From: Rhodococcus sp. 1163
GTDB lineage: Bacteria; Actinomycetota; Actinomycetes; Mycobacteriales; Mycobacteriaceae
DNA length: 64,000 nt
Assembly: GCF_002091985.1 (NCBI RefSeq)
Contig: NZ_MKKX01000024.1
Location: 1 to 64,000 of the forward strand
Direction of reading: 5' to 3'
The translations under genes and the position numbers were made by a program. The notes beneath the pieces were generated by a model. It had not been told where the DNA came from. It saw nothing but the letters and a program-made list of their open reading frames with translations, and ran no database searches. Shown here one piece after another: positions 26,875 to 34,629 of this stretch. Each line of letters opens with the position of its first letter. Position 1 is the first letter of the stretch.

Positions 26875-27126
26875 ATGACCGACGACCAAGAAACGATGCA
26901 GATCATTTCCGCCAAGCTCGACGCAAAAATCGGCGAGCGTACCAACGGCCTGCAGAGCGAGGTCCCGCCCGGTGCGAGTGCGCAGGCCGACGACGAGGAC
27001 GGTGAACGGGGACCCCTGGGTCGCGACTACCGCCTCGCCAACAAGTACGCCGAGGCCCTCGCTATCGGTGAACCGCAGTTGGTCGACCGGGCCGAGTTCG
27101 ATCGTCTCGTCGCCGAACACGGCTGA
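26875..27126 (+). CDS. Small hypothetical protein
   Basis: An 83-residue acidic soluble protein (MTDDQETMQIISAKLDAK...). The ATG at 26875 follows GGGAGG by 3 nt, a good Shine-Dalgarno, so I prefer it over ATG 26842. It is divergent from lhr (100 bp) and convergent with the gene at 27174. The C-terminal part (RDYRLANKYAEALAIGEPQLVDRAEFDRLVAEHG) reads as helix-loop-helix; an actinobacterial conserved hypothetical is likely but I cannot name a family. Confidence 0.6.
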   Translation: MTDDQETMQIISAKLDAKIGERTNGLQSEVPPGASAQADDEDGERGPLGRDYRLANKYAEALAIGEPQLVDRAEFDRLVAEHG

Positions 27127-27173
27127 ATCGACCCCCGCTTGGTGAGCCGCTTCGGTGGCGAGCCGAGGAGGAA

Positions 27174-27782
27174 TCAGTGGCCTTCGTCCTCGGCTTCCTC
27201 TGCCAATTTCTCCTCGCCCCTCTTGCGTAAGAATTTGAACCCTGGGATCCCGATGACGGCGCGTCGGACATCCTTTGTCACGTTGAGCAATTCGTGAATC
27301 TCGGGCGACACCGTGTCGAGTGTGGCCAAGATCGGAAGGACGGATTTCATATGCTCGACGATTTCGGGAAGTTGGTCGACCATCGCGATGGTGGCGTCGA
27401 CTTCTTGCTCGGACAGGTGGTAGACGAACTTTTGCGCGAACGGTGCCGCCTGTTGCGCCATCGGCTCGAACAGCTCGACCAACTCGAACGCGGTCGCCGA
27501 TGTCTTCGACGCCGTATCGACGACGCCTTCGGCCGAGCGAGTAGTGACCGCGGCCTCGATGACGACGAGCTGTGCGGCGGTGACAACCTCGTCGATTCGA
27601 GCCATGAGCGTCGTTACCTCGTCGAGCAACGTCTCGACGCGACCGGGAAGCTCCCACGCGAAGTTGGCGGTATCGCGGGCCCAACGCGCGCTCGACAGCG
27701 CCACGTCTCGACCGAATTTTGCCGCAGTCAGACCCCCGAAGGGGACAGGAAGCCGAACGCCGGCCAGCATCAGTGCCATCAC
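27174..27782 (-). CDS. Helical protein of unknown function
   Basis: A 202-residue protein that is almost wholly helical, with amphipathic stretches such as RVETLLDEVTTLMARIDEVVTAAQLVVIEAAV and MVDQLPEIVEHMKSVLPILATL, and an acidic/basic C-terminus (KFLRKRGEEKLAEEAEDE). The N-terminus is mildly hydrophobic (MMALMLAGVRLPVPFGGL) but not a convincing signal peptide. I recognise no domain. It is divergent from the SDR gene at 27857 (74 bp). A membrane-associated role is possible but unproven. Confidence 0.68.
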   Translation of the reverse strand: MMALMLAGVRLPVPFGGLTAAKFGRDVALSSARWARDTANFAWELPGRVETLLDEVTTLMARIDEVVTAAQLVVIEAAVTTRSAEGVVDTASKTSATAFELVELFEPMAQQAAPFAQKFVYHLSEQEVDATIAMVDQLPEIVEHMKSVLPILATLDTVSPEIHELLNVTKDVRRAVIGIPGFKFLRKRGEEKLAEEAEDEGH

Positions 27783-27856
27783 TCGACAATGCCACAGGTA
27801 GGTCGCCGGGCCCCGCTGCTGCGGCAGCGCCGATCCGATGTCGTTAGCCTCGAGTC

Positions 27857-29041
27857 ATGAGAGTTCTCGTTACCGGCGCGAGTGGATACATAGGGTCGAG
27901 GTTGGTCGCATCCTTGCTGAATGCGGGTGACAACGTCTGTGCTGCCTCGAGGAAACCCGAGACGCTGACGAGATTCGACTGGTGGCACGACGTCGACACC
28001 TGCGCGCTCGACGCGGGTGACCCACTCTCGCTTCGTGAGGGTTTCGAGCAAGCGGGCGACGTCGAGGTGGTGTATTACCTGGTCCACGCGATCGGGCAAG
28101 CCGACTACCGTAGCCAAGATTTGACCTCGGCCCGGCAGCTCGCCGAAGCGGCTGCCGCCGCCGGTGTGCGCCGGATCGTCTACCTCGGCGGGTTCGTGCC
28201 GGAGGGCGAAGAGTTGTCGGAGCATCTGGCGAGCCGAGCAGACGTCGGGGAGGCCCTCTCGGTCGACGGCGTCGAGGTCGTATGGCTTCGCGCAGCGATC
28301 GTGATCGGTGCCGGCTCCACCTCCTACGAGATGCTGCGCTATCTCGCCGACAGGCTCCCGGTGCTGCCGCTGCCGAGCTGGCTGAGCCACCCGGTGCAGC
28401 CCATCGCCGTCGACGACGTCCTGTTCTATCTCCTCGCGGCTCGCTCCACGGTTCCGCCCGGCTCGTACGACATCGGCGGCCCGGACACTGTGCCGTACCA
28501 AGATTTGTTGTTCGCGTACGTGGAAGCGGCAGGACTGACCCGGGTCGGGCTGCGCACCCCCGGCGTTCCTACTGGACTGGCCGGACGTGTCATCGGCAAG
28601 ATCATCCCCATTCCAGATGCACTCGCCGAAGACCTGGTCGGGTCACTTCACAACACCATGACGACGTCGGAGGATCGGATCGTCGATGTCGTCGGTGAAC
28701 CCGAAGGCGGTAGGACGACGATCGCGGAGGCGATGCTTCGCAGTGTGCAGGGCCGCGTCGGCACCCCGCCCGGAGTGAGCGAACTCAAGGATCCACTGCG
28801 ACTTGCCGTTACCGACGCAGCGTGGAGCGGAGGCGATGCGTCGGTGATCCGCCGCTACGGCGTGGCGGCCTCGTCGAAACCTACGTGGGACCTGTTCGAG
28901 TCCCTCGGCGCGCGTTCGTTGTTGTACTCCTGGCCCGTCGCAGCGGTGGTGCGCACGAACCTCGATGTGGTGGACAGTGTTTCCGGCCGGACGAGATCGG
29001 CAATACGACGTCTTCTCGACGACAAAAACAGGGAGGCTTGA
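27857..29041 (+). CDS. NAD(P)H-binding protein, atypical SDR/NmrA-like
   Basis: A 394-residue protein with a Rossmann start VTGASGYIGSRLVASLLNAG (about 5-24), then YYLVHAIGQADY and RIVYLGGFVP, as in the SDR-a5/NmrA group of nucleotide-sugar epimerase-like proteins. No classical YxxxK triad is clear. The C-terminal third (about 270-394) is of the DUF2867 type or an unrelated helical domain; the end contains LDVVDSVSGRTRSAIRRLLDDKN. Enzymatic role is unknown. It ends in a TGATG overlap with the CPBP protease gene (29039-29043), so they form one transcript. Confidence 0.82.
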   Translation: MRVLVTGASGYIGSRLVASLLNAGDNVCAASRKPETLTRFDWWHDVDTCALDAGDPLSLREGFEQAGDVEVVYYLVHAIGQADYRSQDLTSARQLAEAAAAAGVRRIVYLGGFVPEGEELSEHLASRADVGEALSVDGVEVVWLRAAIVIGAGSTSYEMLRYLADRLPVLPLPSWLSHPVQPIAVDDVLFYLLAARSTVPPGSYDIGGPDTVPYQDLLFAYVEAAGLTRVGLRTPGVPTGLAGRVIGKIIPIPDALAEDLVGSLHNTMTTSEDRIVDVVGEPEGGRTTIAEAMLRSVQGRVGTPPGVSELKDPLRLAVTDAAWSGGDASVIRRYGVAASSKPTWDLFESLGARSLLYSWPVAAVVRTNLDVVDSVSGRTRSAIRRLLDDKNREA

Positions 29042-29751
29042 TGGCGACGTGGCAGACGAGTGTGGTCGACGTTGTGAAGGCGGCCCTTGTGGAAAAGGTC
29101 GACCGGGACCACGAGGAATCCGACAAGGCATTCCTGCGACGCCGGATCGTGGTGGTGATCACACTCGTGGTCGGAGCGACGCTGCTGGGTCTTTCGCTGG
29201 CAGTCGAACCCGGTGACAGTGTGTTCTATGCGCTGACCCTCGGGTTGGCGGCGGCGTGGATCGTAGGGGGATTCGCCTCGGGTCCACTGCATCTGGGACG
29301 AATTCGGATCAACGGTTCGATGCGACGACCGATCATCACCCCAATTCTCACCGGGCTTGCTGCGAGTGCCGTCTTCGTCGTCGGGGCATTGATCGTGCGA
29401 CAGATCCCGCCACTGGCGGACTTCACCGAGAATGTGCTGGCGCATGCGCGGTTCGGATCCCTGGCACTGATCGTGTTCATCACCCTGCTCAACGGGGTCG
29501 CCGAGGAGATCTTCTTTCGAGGTGCCCTGTTCGCGGCGATCGGTCGTCGAAAGCCGGTGTTGATTTCGACCGTCATCTACACGGTGGTCACCCTGGCGAG
29601 CGGGAATCCGATGCTTGCGTTCGCCGCTATCACGCTCGGTTTCGTTCTCGCCCTGCAACGACGCGCATCCGGTGGCATCTTGGCGCCGATCCTCACCCAC
29701 GTGGTCTGGTCCACCGTGATGATTTTCGCGCTGCCGCCGCTGTTCGCCTGA
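29041..29751 (+). CDS. CPBP-family intramembrane metalloprotease
   Basis: A 236-residue membrane protein with about six hydrophobic helices. It has the EExxxR signature (VAEEIFFRGALFAAIGRRKP, about 160-179), then a helix with AFAAITLGFVLALQRR and the third metal motif THVVWSTVMIF near the C-terminus. The CPBP (Abi/Rce1-like) family includes intramembrane glutamic-type peptidases that process prenylated or membrane proteins. ATG 29041 is preceded by GGGAGG and overlaps the upstream stop. The upstream neighbour is the NAD(P)H-binding protein, and the next gene is the Lrp regulator (84 bp on). Confidence 0.86.
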   Translation: MATWQTSVVDVVKAALVEKVDRDHEESDKAFLRRRIVVVITLVVGATLLGLSLAVEPGDSVFYALTLGLAAAWIVGGFASGPLHLGRIRINGSMRRPIITPILTGLAASAVFVVGALIVRQIPPLADFTENVLAHARFGSLALIVFITLLNGVAEEIFFRGALFAAIGRRKPVLISTVIYTVVTLASGNPMLAFAAITLGFVLALQRRASGGILAPILTHVVWSTVMIFALPPLFA

Positions 29752-29835
29752 CTCGATCGCATTTCGCCACGTCTTCAGCGGCATTCTGTGCTGTCCAGTG
29801 GGTCGAGTCGGGTCGCACTGGGCTAGATTGCGCAG

Positions 29836-30273
29836 GTGAGCGAAAACCTCGACCGGATAGACCGGTTGATCATCGACGAACTGGTCGCCGACGGCCGTGC
29901 GACTCTGGCCACGTTGGCCGAGAAGGCCACCCTCTCGGTGTCCGCTGTGCAGTCTCGTGTCCGACGCCTCGAGGCCCGTCGAGTCATCCGCGGGTACACC
30001 GCACAGGTGGATCCGGATGCGCTCGGACGTCCGCTGTCTGCGTTCGTTGCCATCACACCCATCGACCCCGCGCAGCCCGACGACGCACCCGCGCGCCTTC
30101 GCCACATCACCGCCATCGAATCGTGCCATTCGGTGGCGGGGGAAGAGAGCTACGTTCTTCTCGTTCGAGTGGAATCGCCGCGCAGCCTCGAGGGCTTACT
30201 GCAGGAGATTCGGGCAACGGCGAATGTTCGGACTCGTAGCACGATCATTCTGCAGACCTTCTACGACCGATGA
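29836..30273 (+). CDS. Lrp/AsnC-family transcriptional regulator
   Basis: A 145-residue regulator with an N-terminal winged helix (RLIIDELVADGRATLATLAEKATLSVSAVQSRVRRLEARRVIRGYTA, about 9-55) and a C-terminal AsnC/RAM ligand domain (VAITPIDPAQ..., HSVAGEESYVLLVRVESPRSLEGLLQEIR, about 75-140), which binds amino acids and controls oligomer state. The GTG start gives the normal size. Its stop overlaps the start of the membrane protein (30270-30273), so it may control that gene or the adjacent transport functions. The cognate amino acid is unknown. Confidence 0.93.
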   Translation: MSENLDRIDRLIIDELVADGRATLATLAEKATLSVSAVQSRVRRLEARRVIRGYTAQVDPDALGRPLSAFVAITPIDPAQPDDAPARLRHITAIESCHSVAGEESYVLLVRVESPRSLEGLLQEIRATANVRTRSTIILQTFYDR

Positions 30274-31343
30274 CGCCCGGCCCTGTCCGTAAGGTCGCTT
30301 CTGCCGCCCTGTCGTACGGGGTGGTCGGGCTCGTCATGTGGCTGCTCTACCGCACGGTCGGGAATTCGGGTGCGGTATCGGATGCGCTGAGTTCGATTTC
30401 GGTGGGCGACGTTCTCGTCGTGAGCGTTTTCGGGCTGCTCTATCTGGCGTCGATGTTGTGGCCGATGATTTATACGTTGCCCGGCCTGACCATCGCGCAG
30501 GCCGGTGTCGCACGGACGGCATCGCTTGCACTCACCAACACTGTTCCTGAAGGCGGCACGGTCGCAACGGGTTTGACGTTTGGAATGTACCGATCCTGGG
30601 GTTTCACGCTGGCGGACAGTTCGACGTCGATCATCACGATCGGCATCTGGACCAATCTGTCGCGGTACGTGCTGATGTCGGTCGCTCTAGTGTTTCTCGT
30701 ATTCTTCGGGACCGCATCGGGGTCGGAGGTCTGGATTGCCGCAGGCACATGCGTGGTCGTCACCGCGATCTGCCTACTCGTCGCGCTCGTGATCACCAAC
30801 GATGCATTTGCTCGTCGCGTCGGCCGAACGCTCACACGCGGCCGAAACGTGTTGGCAGGACGGTTCGAGCGGATCGCTCCACGAGACATGGAGGAGGTCG
30901 TAGCCGACTTCCGTGAGCATCTCCTTGCCCGGGTACGTACCTGTTGGCGGTCGTTGACTGCGACGATGTTGCTCTCGCAATTGCTCGGGGCACTCGCGCT
31001 CGGCGTGGCTCTTCGGCTGATGGGTACGAGCAGTGACGAAGTGGGCTGGGATCGGATCGTGGTCGCCTTCGGTGCCATGTCGTTGGCAGTGCTCCTCGCA
31101 CCCACCCCTGGCGGTCTCGGGGTTGCCGACGCCGTTCTGATCGCAGTTCTCGGAGTCGGCATGACCACGAGTCAACAAGGAGAACTGGTTGCGGCCGTAG
31201 TGTTGTTCCGGATGGCGACGTGGCTGCTTCCGATTCCGCTCGGTCTGATCGCATACCTCTATTGGCGATTGACGACGAACTGGCGAGTCATCGGGAGTCG
31301 GCCGTCCAGTGCTCCCCAGCCGTCGAATGATCCCCGTTCATGA
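30270..31343 (+). CDS. Lysylphosphatidylglycerol synthase TM-region family protein (UPF0104)
   Basis: A 357-residue integral membrane protein with about eight helices, e.g. VGLVMWLLYRTV, DVLVVSVFGLLYLASMLWPM, LTNTVPEGGTVATGLTF and APTPGGLGVADAVLIAVLGVG. The LTNTVPEGG and PTPGGLGVADA signatures are typical of the flippase-like/LPG synthase membrane domain (PF03706). It lacks the C-terminal aminoacyl transferase, so it is not MprF itself; a lipid-flipping or polyprenol-linked role is inferred from the family. Overlaps the upstream Lrp gene by 4 bp and the convergent merR gene by 6 bp. Confidence 0.88.
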   Translation: MTPGPVRKVASAALSYGVVGLVMWLLYRTVGNSGAVSDALSSISVGDVLVVSVFGLLYLASMLWPMIYTLPGLTIAQAGVARTASLALTNTVPEGGTVATGLTFGMYRSWGFTLADSSTSIITIGIWTNLSRYVLMSVALVFLVFFGTASGSEVWIAAGTCVVVTAICLLVALVITNDAFARRVGRTLTRGRNVLAGRFERIAPRDMEEVVADFREHLLARVRTCWRSLTATMLLSQLLGALALGVALRLMGTSSDEVGWDRIVVAFGAMSLAVLLAPTPGGLGVADAVLIAVLGVGMTTSQQGELVAAVVLFRMATWLLPIPLGLIAYLYWRLTTNWRVIGSRPSSAPQPSNDPRS

Positions 31344-31994
31344 CGGTTCCGTCGGCGTGACGGGGTGTGCGCTGCCGTCGATCCGGAAGCTTGCGGCTTC
31401 GAGCGCGAGCCGCCGGACCTCGACGAGCGCGCGCTCGAGTACGACGGTTCCGATGAGCATCGTCTCGACCGCAGTCGTGCGGTCCGGCATAGCTCGGGCG
31501 TACTTCACTTCGGCTTCTGCGGTCCGCTCGGCGGTGTCGGCGGAACTGTCGAAGTCGGCGAGGGTAGTCGGAAAGTCGAACCGGCGCAGCGTGGCGACGA
31601 GCTCGGCGAGCCGATACGGCGCGGGCGCGTCCGGCTCGATGTGCCAGTCCCTGGCCGAAAGCCATTCCTGCACTTCGCGGTAGGCCGTCGCGACTTCGTT
31701 GTCTTCGTTCTCGGGTGGGGCCTCGTCGAGACCGTGCATCACCGCCCCGAATGCGTCGTGAAGCGACGTCGTCTCATCGTCGACGGCAGCCAGCGTGGCG
31801 CGAACATGTGAGATCGACAGGCCGCCGATGTCGATGAGCGAGCGGATCAGGCGCAACCTTCGAACGTGCTGATCGCCGTAGACGGCTTGGTTGGTGGCTG
31901 TCTGCACACCAGCGGTGAGTAGACCCTCACGTAGGTAGTACTTGATAGAGGCGACCGATACTCCACTGCGTCGACCGAGTTCGGAAACCCTCAC
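31338..31994 (-). CDS. MerR-family transcriptional regulator
   Basis: A 218-residue protein with an N-terminal MerR winged helix (VSELGRRSGVSVASIKYYLREGLL) and a following dimer helix with LIDIGGLSISHVRATLAAVDDE. The C-terminal ligand part (about 90-218) is of unknown type, without the cysteines of metal sensors. The start is set at GTG 31994 (preceded by AAGGG), which puts the N-terminus at the domain boundary; an earlier GTG at 32030 lies inside a perfect palindrome. It is divergent from the DUF4188 gene and probably represses it, and itself, at that site. The inducer is unknown. Confidence 0.86.
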   Translation of the reverse strand: MRVSELGRRSGVSVASIKYYLREGLLTAGVQTATNQAVYGDQHVRRLRLIRSLIDIGGLSISHVRATLAAVDDETTSLHDAFGAVMHGLDEAPPENEDNEVATAYREVQEWLSARDWHIEPDAPAPYRLAELVATLRRFDFPTTLADFDSSADTAERTAEAEVKYARAMPDRTTAVETMLIGTVVLERALVEVRRLALEAASFRIDGSAHPVTPTEPS

Positions 31995-32029
31995 CGGTCG
32001 GCCCTTGACTCCATCGACAGATAGTAGCA

Positions 32030-32046
32030 CTATCCATTATGGATAG
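32030..32046. promoter_or_regulatory. Perfect 17-bp palindrome between merR and the DUF4188 gene
   Basis: CTATCCAT-T-ATGGATAG is a perfect palindrome with one central base, lying 36 bp upstream of the merR start and 52 bp upstream of the DUF4188 start. A further CTATCC half-site is at 32052-32057. The placement in a divergent promoter region is what a MerR operator would need. Confidence 0.7.
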
Positions 32047-32098
32047 AGGAACTATCCGTACCCTGATCGCACACGGAACGAGTGAAGGGAACGCGCCC

Positions 32099-32578
32099 AT
32101 GGACCAACGAGTGCAGACGGGGCGATACACCGCACAGATCGACGGCGACTTCGTCGTCTTCCTCATCGGGATACGTTTCAACAAGCTGTGGAAGATTCAC
32201 AAGTGGATCGGCCCATTTCTGGCGATGCCCCGCATGCTGCGAGAGCTGAAGCAGCACCCCGACAAGGGGCTGCTGGGTGCTCGGATATCGATGGGTGGAC
32301 GCACTGTGACGGTGGTGCAGTACTGGCGTAGCTTCGATCAGCTCGAAGCGTTCGCAAAGAACCCGAACGATCCGCACCTACCGGCATGGAAGGCATTCAA
32401 CAGGCGAGTCGGTGCCAGTGGCGACGTCGGGGTCTACCACGAGACGTACCGTGTCGGCGTCGGCCAACACGAGTCGATCTACTCGAATATGCCCGTCATG
32501 GGATTGGCTGAAGCAGGCACATCGGTCGTAGTGGGTAAGCGCAGCGACACCGCACGAGCCCGCATCACCGCTGAATGA
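32099..32578 (+). CDS. DUF4188 protein (monooxygenase af470-like family)
   Basis: A 159-residue protein of PF13826 (DUF4188). The sequence VQTGRYTAQIDGDFVVFLIGIRFNKLWKIHKW, then MLRELKQHPDKGLLGARISMGGRTVTVVQYWRSFDQLEAFA, is typical of the family and resembles antibiotic-biosynthesis-monooxygenase (ABM-type ferredoxin-like) folds. Function is unknown; related proteins can degrade heme or aromatic compounds. ATG 32099 follows GAAGGGA by 9 nt and is chosen over ATG 32039, which lies inside the palindrome. It is divergent from merR and likely its target. Confidence 0.82.
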   Translation: MDQRVQTGRYTAQIDGDFVVFLIGIRFNKLWKIHKWIGPFLAMPRMLRELKQHPDKGLLGARISMGGRTVTVVQYWRSFDQLEAFAKNPNDPHLPAWKAFNRRVGASGDVGVYHETYRVGVGQHESIYSNMPVMGLAEAGTSVVVGKRSDTARARITAE

Positions 32579-32646
32579 ACCGATCATCGGTGCTTTGGCT
32601 CGGTTCGCGGCAGAGCTGCGTCAGCTTTCCTCCTAGGATGACGAAT

Positions 32647-33276
32647 ATGGCTTTCACCGGTATTCCTTTTGCTGCGCTGGACTTCTACGAAGATCTCGAA
32701 GCGGACAACAGTAAAACCTGGTGGGCTGCACATAAATCCGTCTACGACGAGTCGGTCAAAGCGCCCATGACCGCGTTGCTCGCAGAGTTGGAAGCGGAGT
32801 TCGGTGAGGGGAAAGTATTCCGACCGTATCGAGACGTGCGATTCTCCAAGGACAAGACGCCGTACAAGACGCATCAGGGTGGGTTCGTCGCGCGCGGGCA
32901 AAGCCTCGGCTTCTACGTACAGATCGATCCGGCCGGGCTCTTCGTCGCAGGCGGGTTCTACGGCTCGACCACCGACGGCATCGCACGCTATCGAGAAGCT
33001 GTGGACAACGACGTGCGCGGGGTCGAACTCGAAAAACTGGTGACGACGTTGACCGCGGCGGGGTTCGAGATCGGTGGTGACCAGCTCAAGACCAAGCCGC
33101 GTGGATACGAGCTCGACCATCCTCGAATCGGCCTGCTCAGACACAAATCCTTGACGGCGTCGAAACACTTCGGATCACCGGACTGGCTCGAGACGTCCGA
33201 CGCGATGGTGCACGTACGCGATACCTGGCGTGAACTCGTACCCCTGGTCGAGTGGGCGAGAGCGGTGATGGGCTAG
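32647..33276 (+). CDS. DUF2461 (TIGR02453) family protein
   Basis: A 209-residue member of the DUF2461 family (PF09365). Recognisable pieces are the N-terminal FYEDLEADNSKTWWAAHKSVYDE, the highly conserved YRDVRFSKDKTPYKTHQGGF and the middle FYVQIDPAGLFVAGGFYG. Function is unknown. The ATG at 32647 follows AGGA by 8 nt; ATG 32638 is also possible. It is followed 66 bp later by the nucleotidyltransferase, on the same strand, in a run of genes with no clear pathway link. Confidence 0.88.
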   Translation: MAFTGIPFAALDFYEDLEADNSKTWWAAHKSVYDESVKAPMTALLAELEAEFGEGKVFRPYRDVRFSKDKTPYKTHQGGFVARGQSLGFYVQIDPAGLFVAGGFYGSTTDGIARYREAVDNDVRGVELEKLVTTLTAAGFEIGGDQLKTKPRGYELDHPRIGLLRHKSLTASKHFGSPDWLETSDAMVHVRDTWRELVPLVEWARAVMG

Positions 33277-33342
33277 TCGAGTGGGTAAGACAGATACACG
33301 ATCAGCGTGCAGCGGACATCGAAGCTCTCGAAGGAGAAACAA

Positions 33343-33882
33343 TTGACGGGCGATGCGATCGGGGTGTTGTTGGCTGCAGGTGCCGGCACCCGCTACGGAT
33401 CACCGAAAGTACTCGCCGACGAAGGCAGGTGGCTCGACATCGCCGTGCGCGCCCTACACGACGGTGGATGCGAGAAGGTGATCGTGGTGCTCGGTGCCGC
33501 AGACAGCGCGGTGCCGGACGGGGCGATCGCTGTGCACGCTGACGATTGGCCCGTCGGGATGAGTGCCTCGCTGAAGGCTGGACTATTTGCGGCCGAGGGC
33601 TTCTCGTACGCGGTCGTCCATGTCGTCGACACTCCCGATGTGGGTCCCGAGGTTGTTCGCGCCGTGCTCGATTCGGCCCGAGTGTCGCCGTCGCATCTGG
33701 CTCGTGCGGTATTCGGCGGCACTCCCGGACACCCCGTGGTGTTCGGTCGTGAGCATTGGGACGAAGTGATTGCCACCTCGAGTGGAGACGCGGGTGCACG
33801 GGCGTTTCTACGCAGTAGATTAGACGTCGTCACCGTCGAGTGTTCTCGATGGGCGACGGGCATCGATCACGACTATCGCTAG
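33343..33882 (+). CDS. MobA/MocA-like nucleotidyltransferase
   Basis: A 179-residue NTP-transferase. The signature VLLAAGAGTRYGSPKVL (GxGxRxGxxK) near the N-terminus binds the nucleotide. VHVVDTPDVGP (VDxPD) is the metal-binding segment, and FGGTPGHPVVFGREHWDEV follows. These are features of MocA-type molybdenum cofactor cytidylyl/guanylyl transferases, which complete the cofactor of oxidases, but no molybdoenzyme gene is near. TTG 33343 with AAGGAG 6 nt upstream is chosen over the longer frame. Function by homology only. Confidence 0.85.
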   Translation: MTGDAIGVLLAAGAGTRYGSPKVLADEGRWLDIAVRALHDGGCEKVIVVLGAADSAVPDGAIAVHADDWPVGMSASLKAGLFAAEGFSYAVVHVVDTPDVGPEVVRAVLDSARVSPSHLARAVFGGTPGHPVVFGREHWDEVIATSSGDAGARAFLRSRLDVVTVECSRWATGIDHDYR

Positions 33883-33923
33883 GGGAGTGTCGGCATAGCG
33901 AATTCTGTTGCAAGAGGGACGGC

Positions 33924-34562
33924 ATGGATCTCGATCATCTGGATACGACCAGGACGGCCTACGATGCCGTAGCGCACAGTTACGCCGAACTACTGCGAGA
34001 TGAACTCTCGCACAAGCCACTCGATCGGCGATTGTTGGACACATTCGCGGACATGGTGAGCGAAGGGGGAGGCGCGCGCGTCCTCGACGCCGGGTGTGGA
34101 CCCGGCCGGATTTCCGAGTACCTCCACAGTCGCGGGCTGACTACAGTCGGGATCGATGTGTCTCCGACGATGATCGACATCGCCCGAAGGGACTATCCTG
34201 CACTGCAATTCGACGTCGGATCTATACTCGATGTGGACCTCGCCGACGGAAGTGTCGAGGGGGTTCTCGCATGGTATTCGATAATCCATACCCCGCCGAA
34301 GCTCCTGACCGTAGTTCTCGCGGAGTTCTGGCGGGTCCTTGCCCCGGGAGGTTTGCTTCTACTCTCGTTTCAGGTCGGCGACGAGCGAGTGCGACTGGAA
34401 CAGGCATACGGTCATGTCGTCGCGTACGACGTCTACCGTCTGTCTCCTGAGAAAATCGTGAATCTGTTGCGCAAGAGGAGGTTTCGGGTGGACATTCGAT
34501 TAGTCCGTGCGCCGAAGGGGTCTGAGCTTCAACCGCAGGCATACATTATGGCGCGCAAGTAG
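33924..34562 (+). CDS. Class I SAM-dependent methyltransferase
   Basis: A 212-residue Rossmann methyltransferase. The SAM motif VLDAGCGPGRISEYLHSRG (about 50-68), the acidic loop VGIDVSPTMIDIARRD, then VLAWYSIIHTPPKLLTVVLAEFWRVLAPGGLLLLSF (motifs III-IV) are clear. The substrate cannot be inferred. ATG 33924 with upstream AGAGGGA gives the family length. Its 3' end faces the baeRF-like gene across a strong hairpin at 34599-34622. Confidence 0.9.
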   Translation: MDLDHLDTTRTAYDAVAHSYAELLRDELSHKPLDRRLLDTFADMVSEGGGARVLDAGCGPGRISEYLHSRGLTTVGIDVSPTMIDIARRDYPALQFDVGSILDVDLADGSVEGVLAWYSIIHTPPKLLTVVLAEFWRVLAPGGLLLLSFQVGDERVRLEQAYGHVVAYDVYRLSPEKIVNLLRKRRFRVDIRLVRAPKGSELQPQAYIMARK

Positions 34563-34598
34563 AAGCGAACGAGGGTCCGGTCGACGCCGGGTGAAGAG

Positions 34599-34622
34599 TT
34601 CCCGCCCGCGAACGGGCGGGAA
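34599..34622. terminator. Perfect 10-bp hairpin between convergent genes
   Basis: TTCCCGCCCG (34599-34608), loop CGAA, CGGGCGGGAA (34613-34622), a very stable stem with a tetraloop and no U run. It lies between the stop of the methyltransferase gene and the 3' end of the minus-strand baeRF-like gene, so it can serve both. Confidence 0.75.
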
Positions 34623-34629
34623 GCTCAGA

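Noticed and set aside
26775..26945. Upstream extension of lhr
   Set aside because: No similarity to Lhr N-termini, and it overlaps the promoter and start of the small plus-strand gene at 26875.
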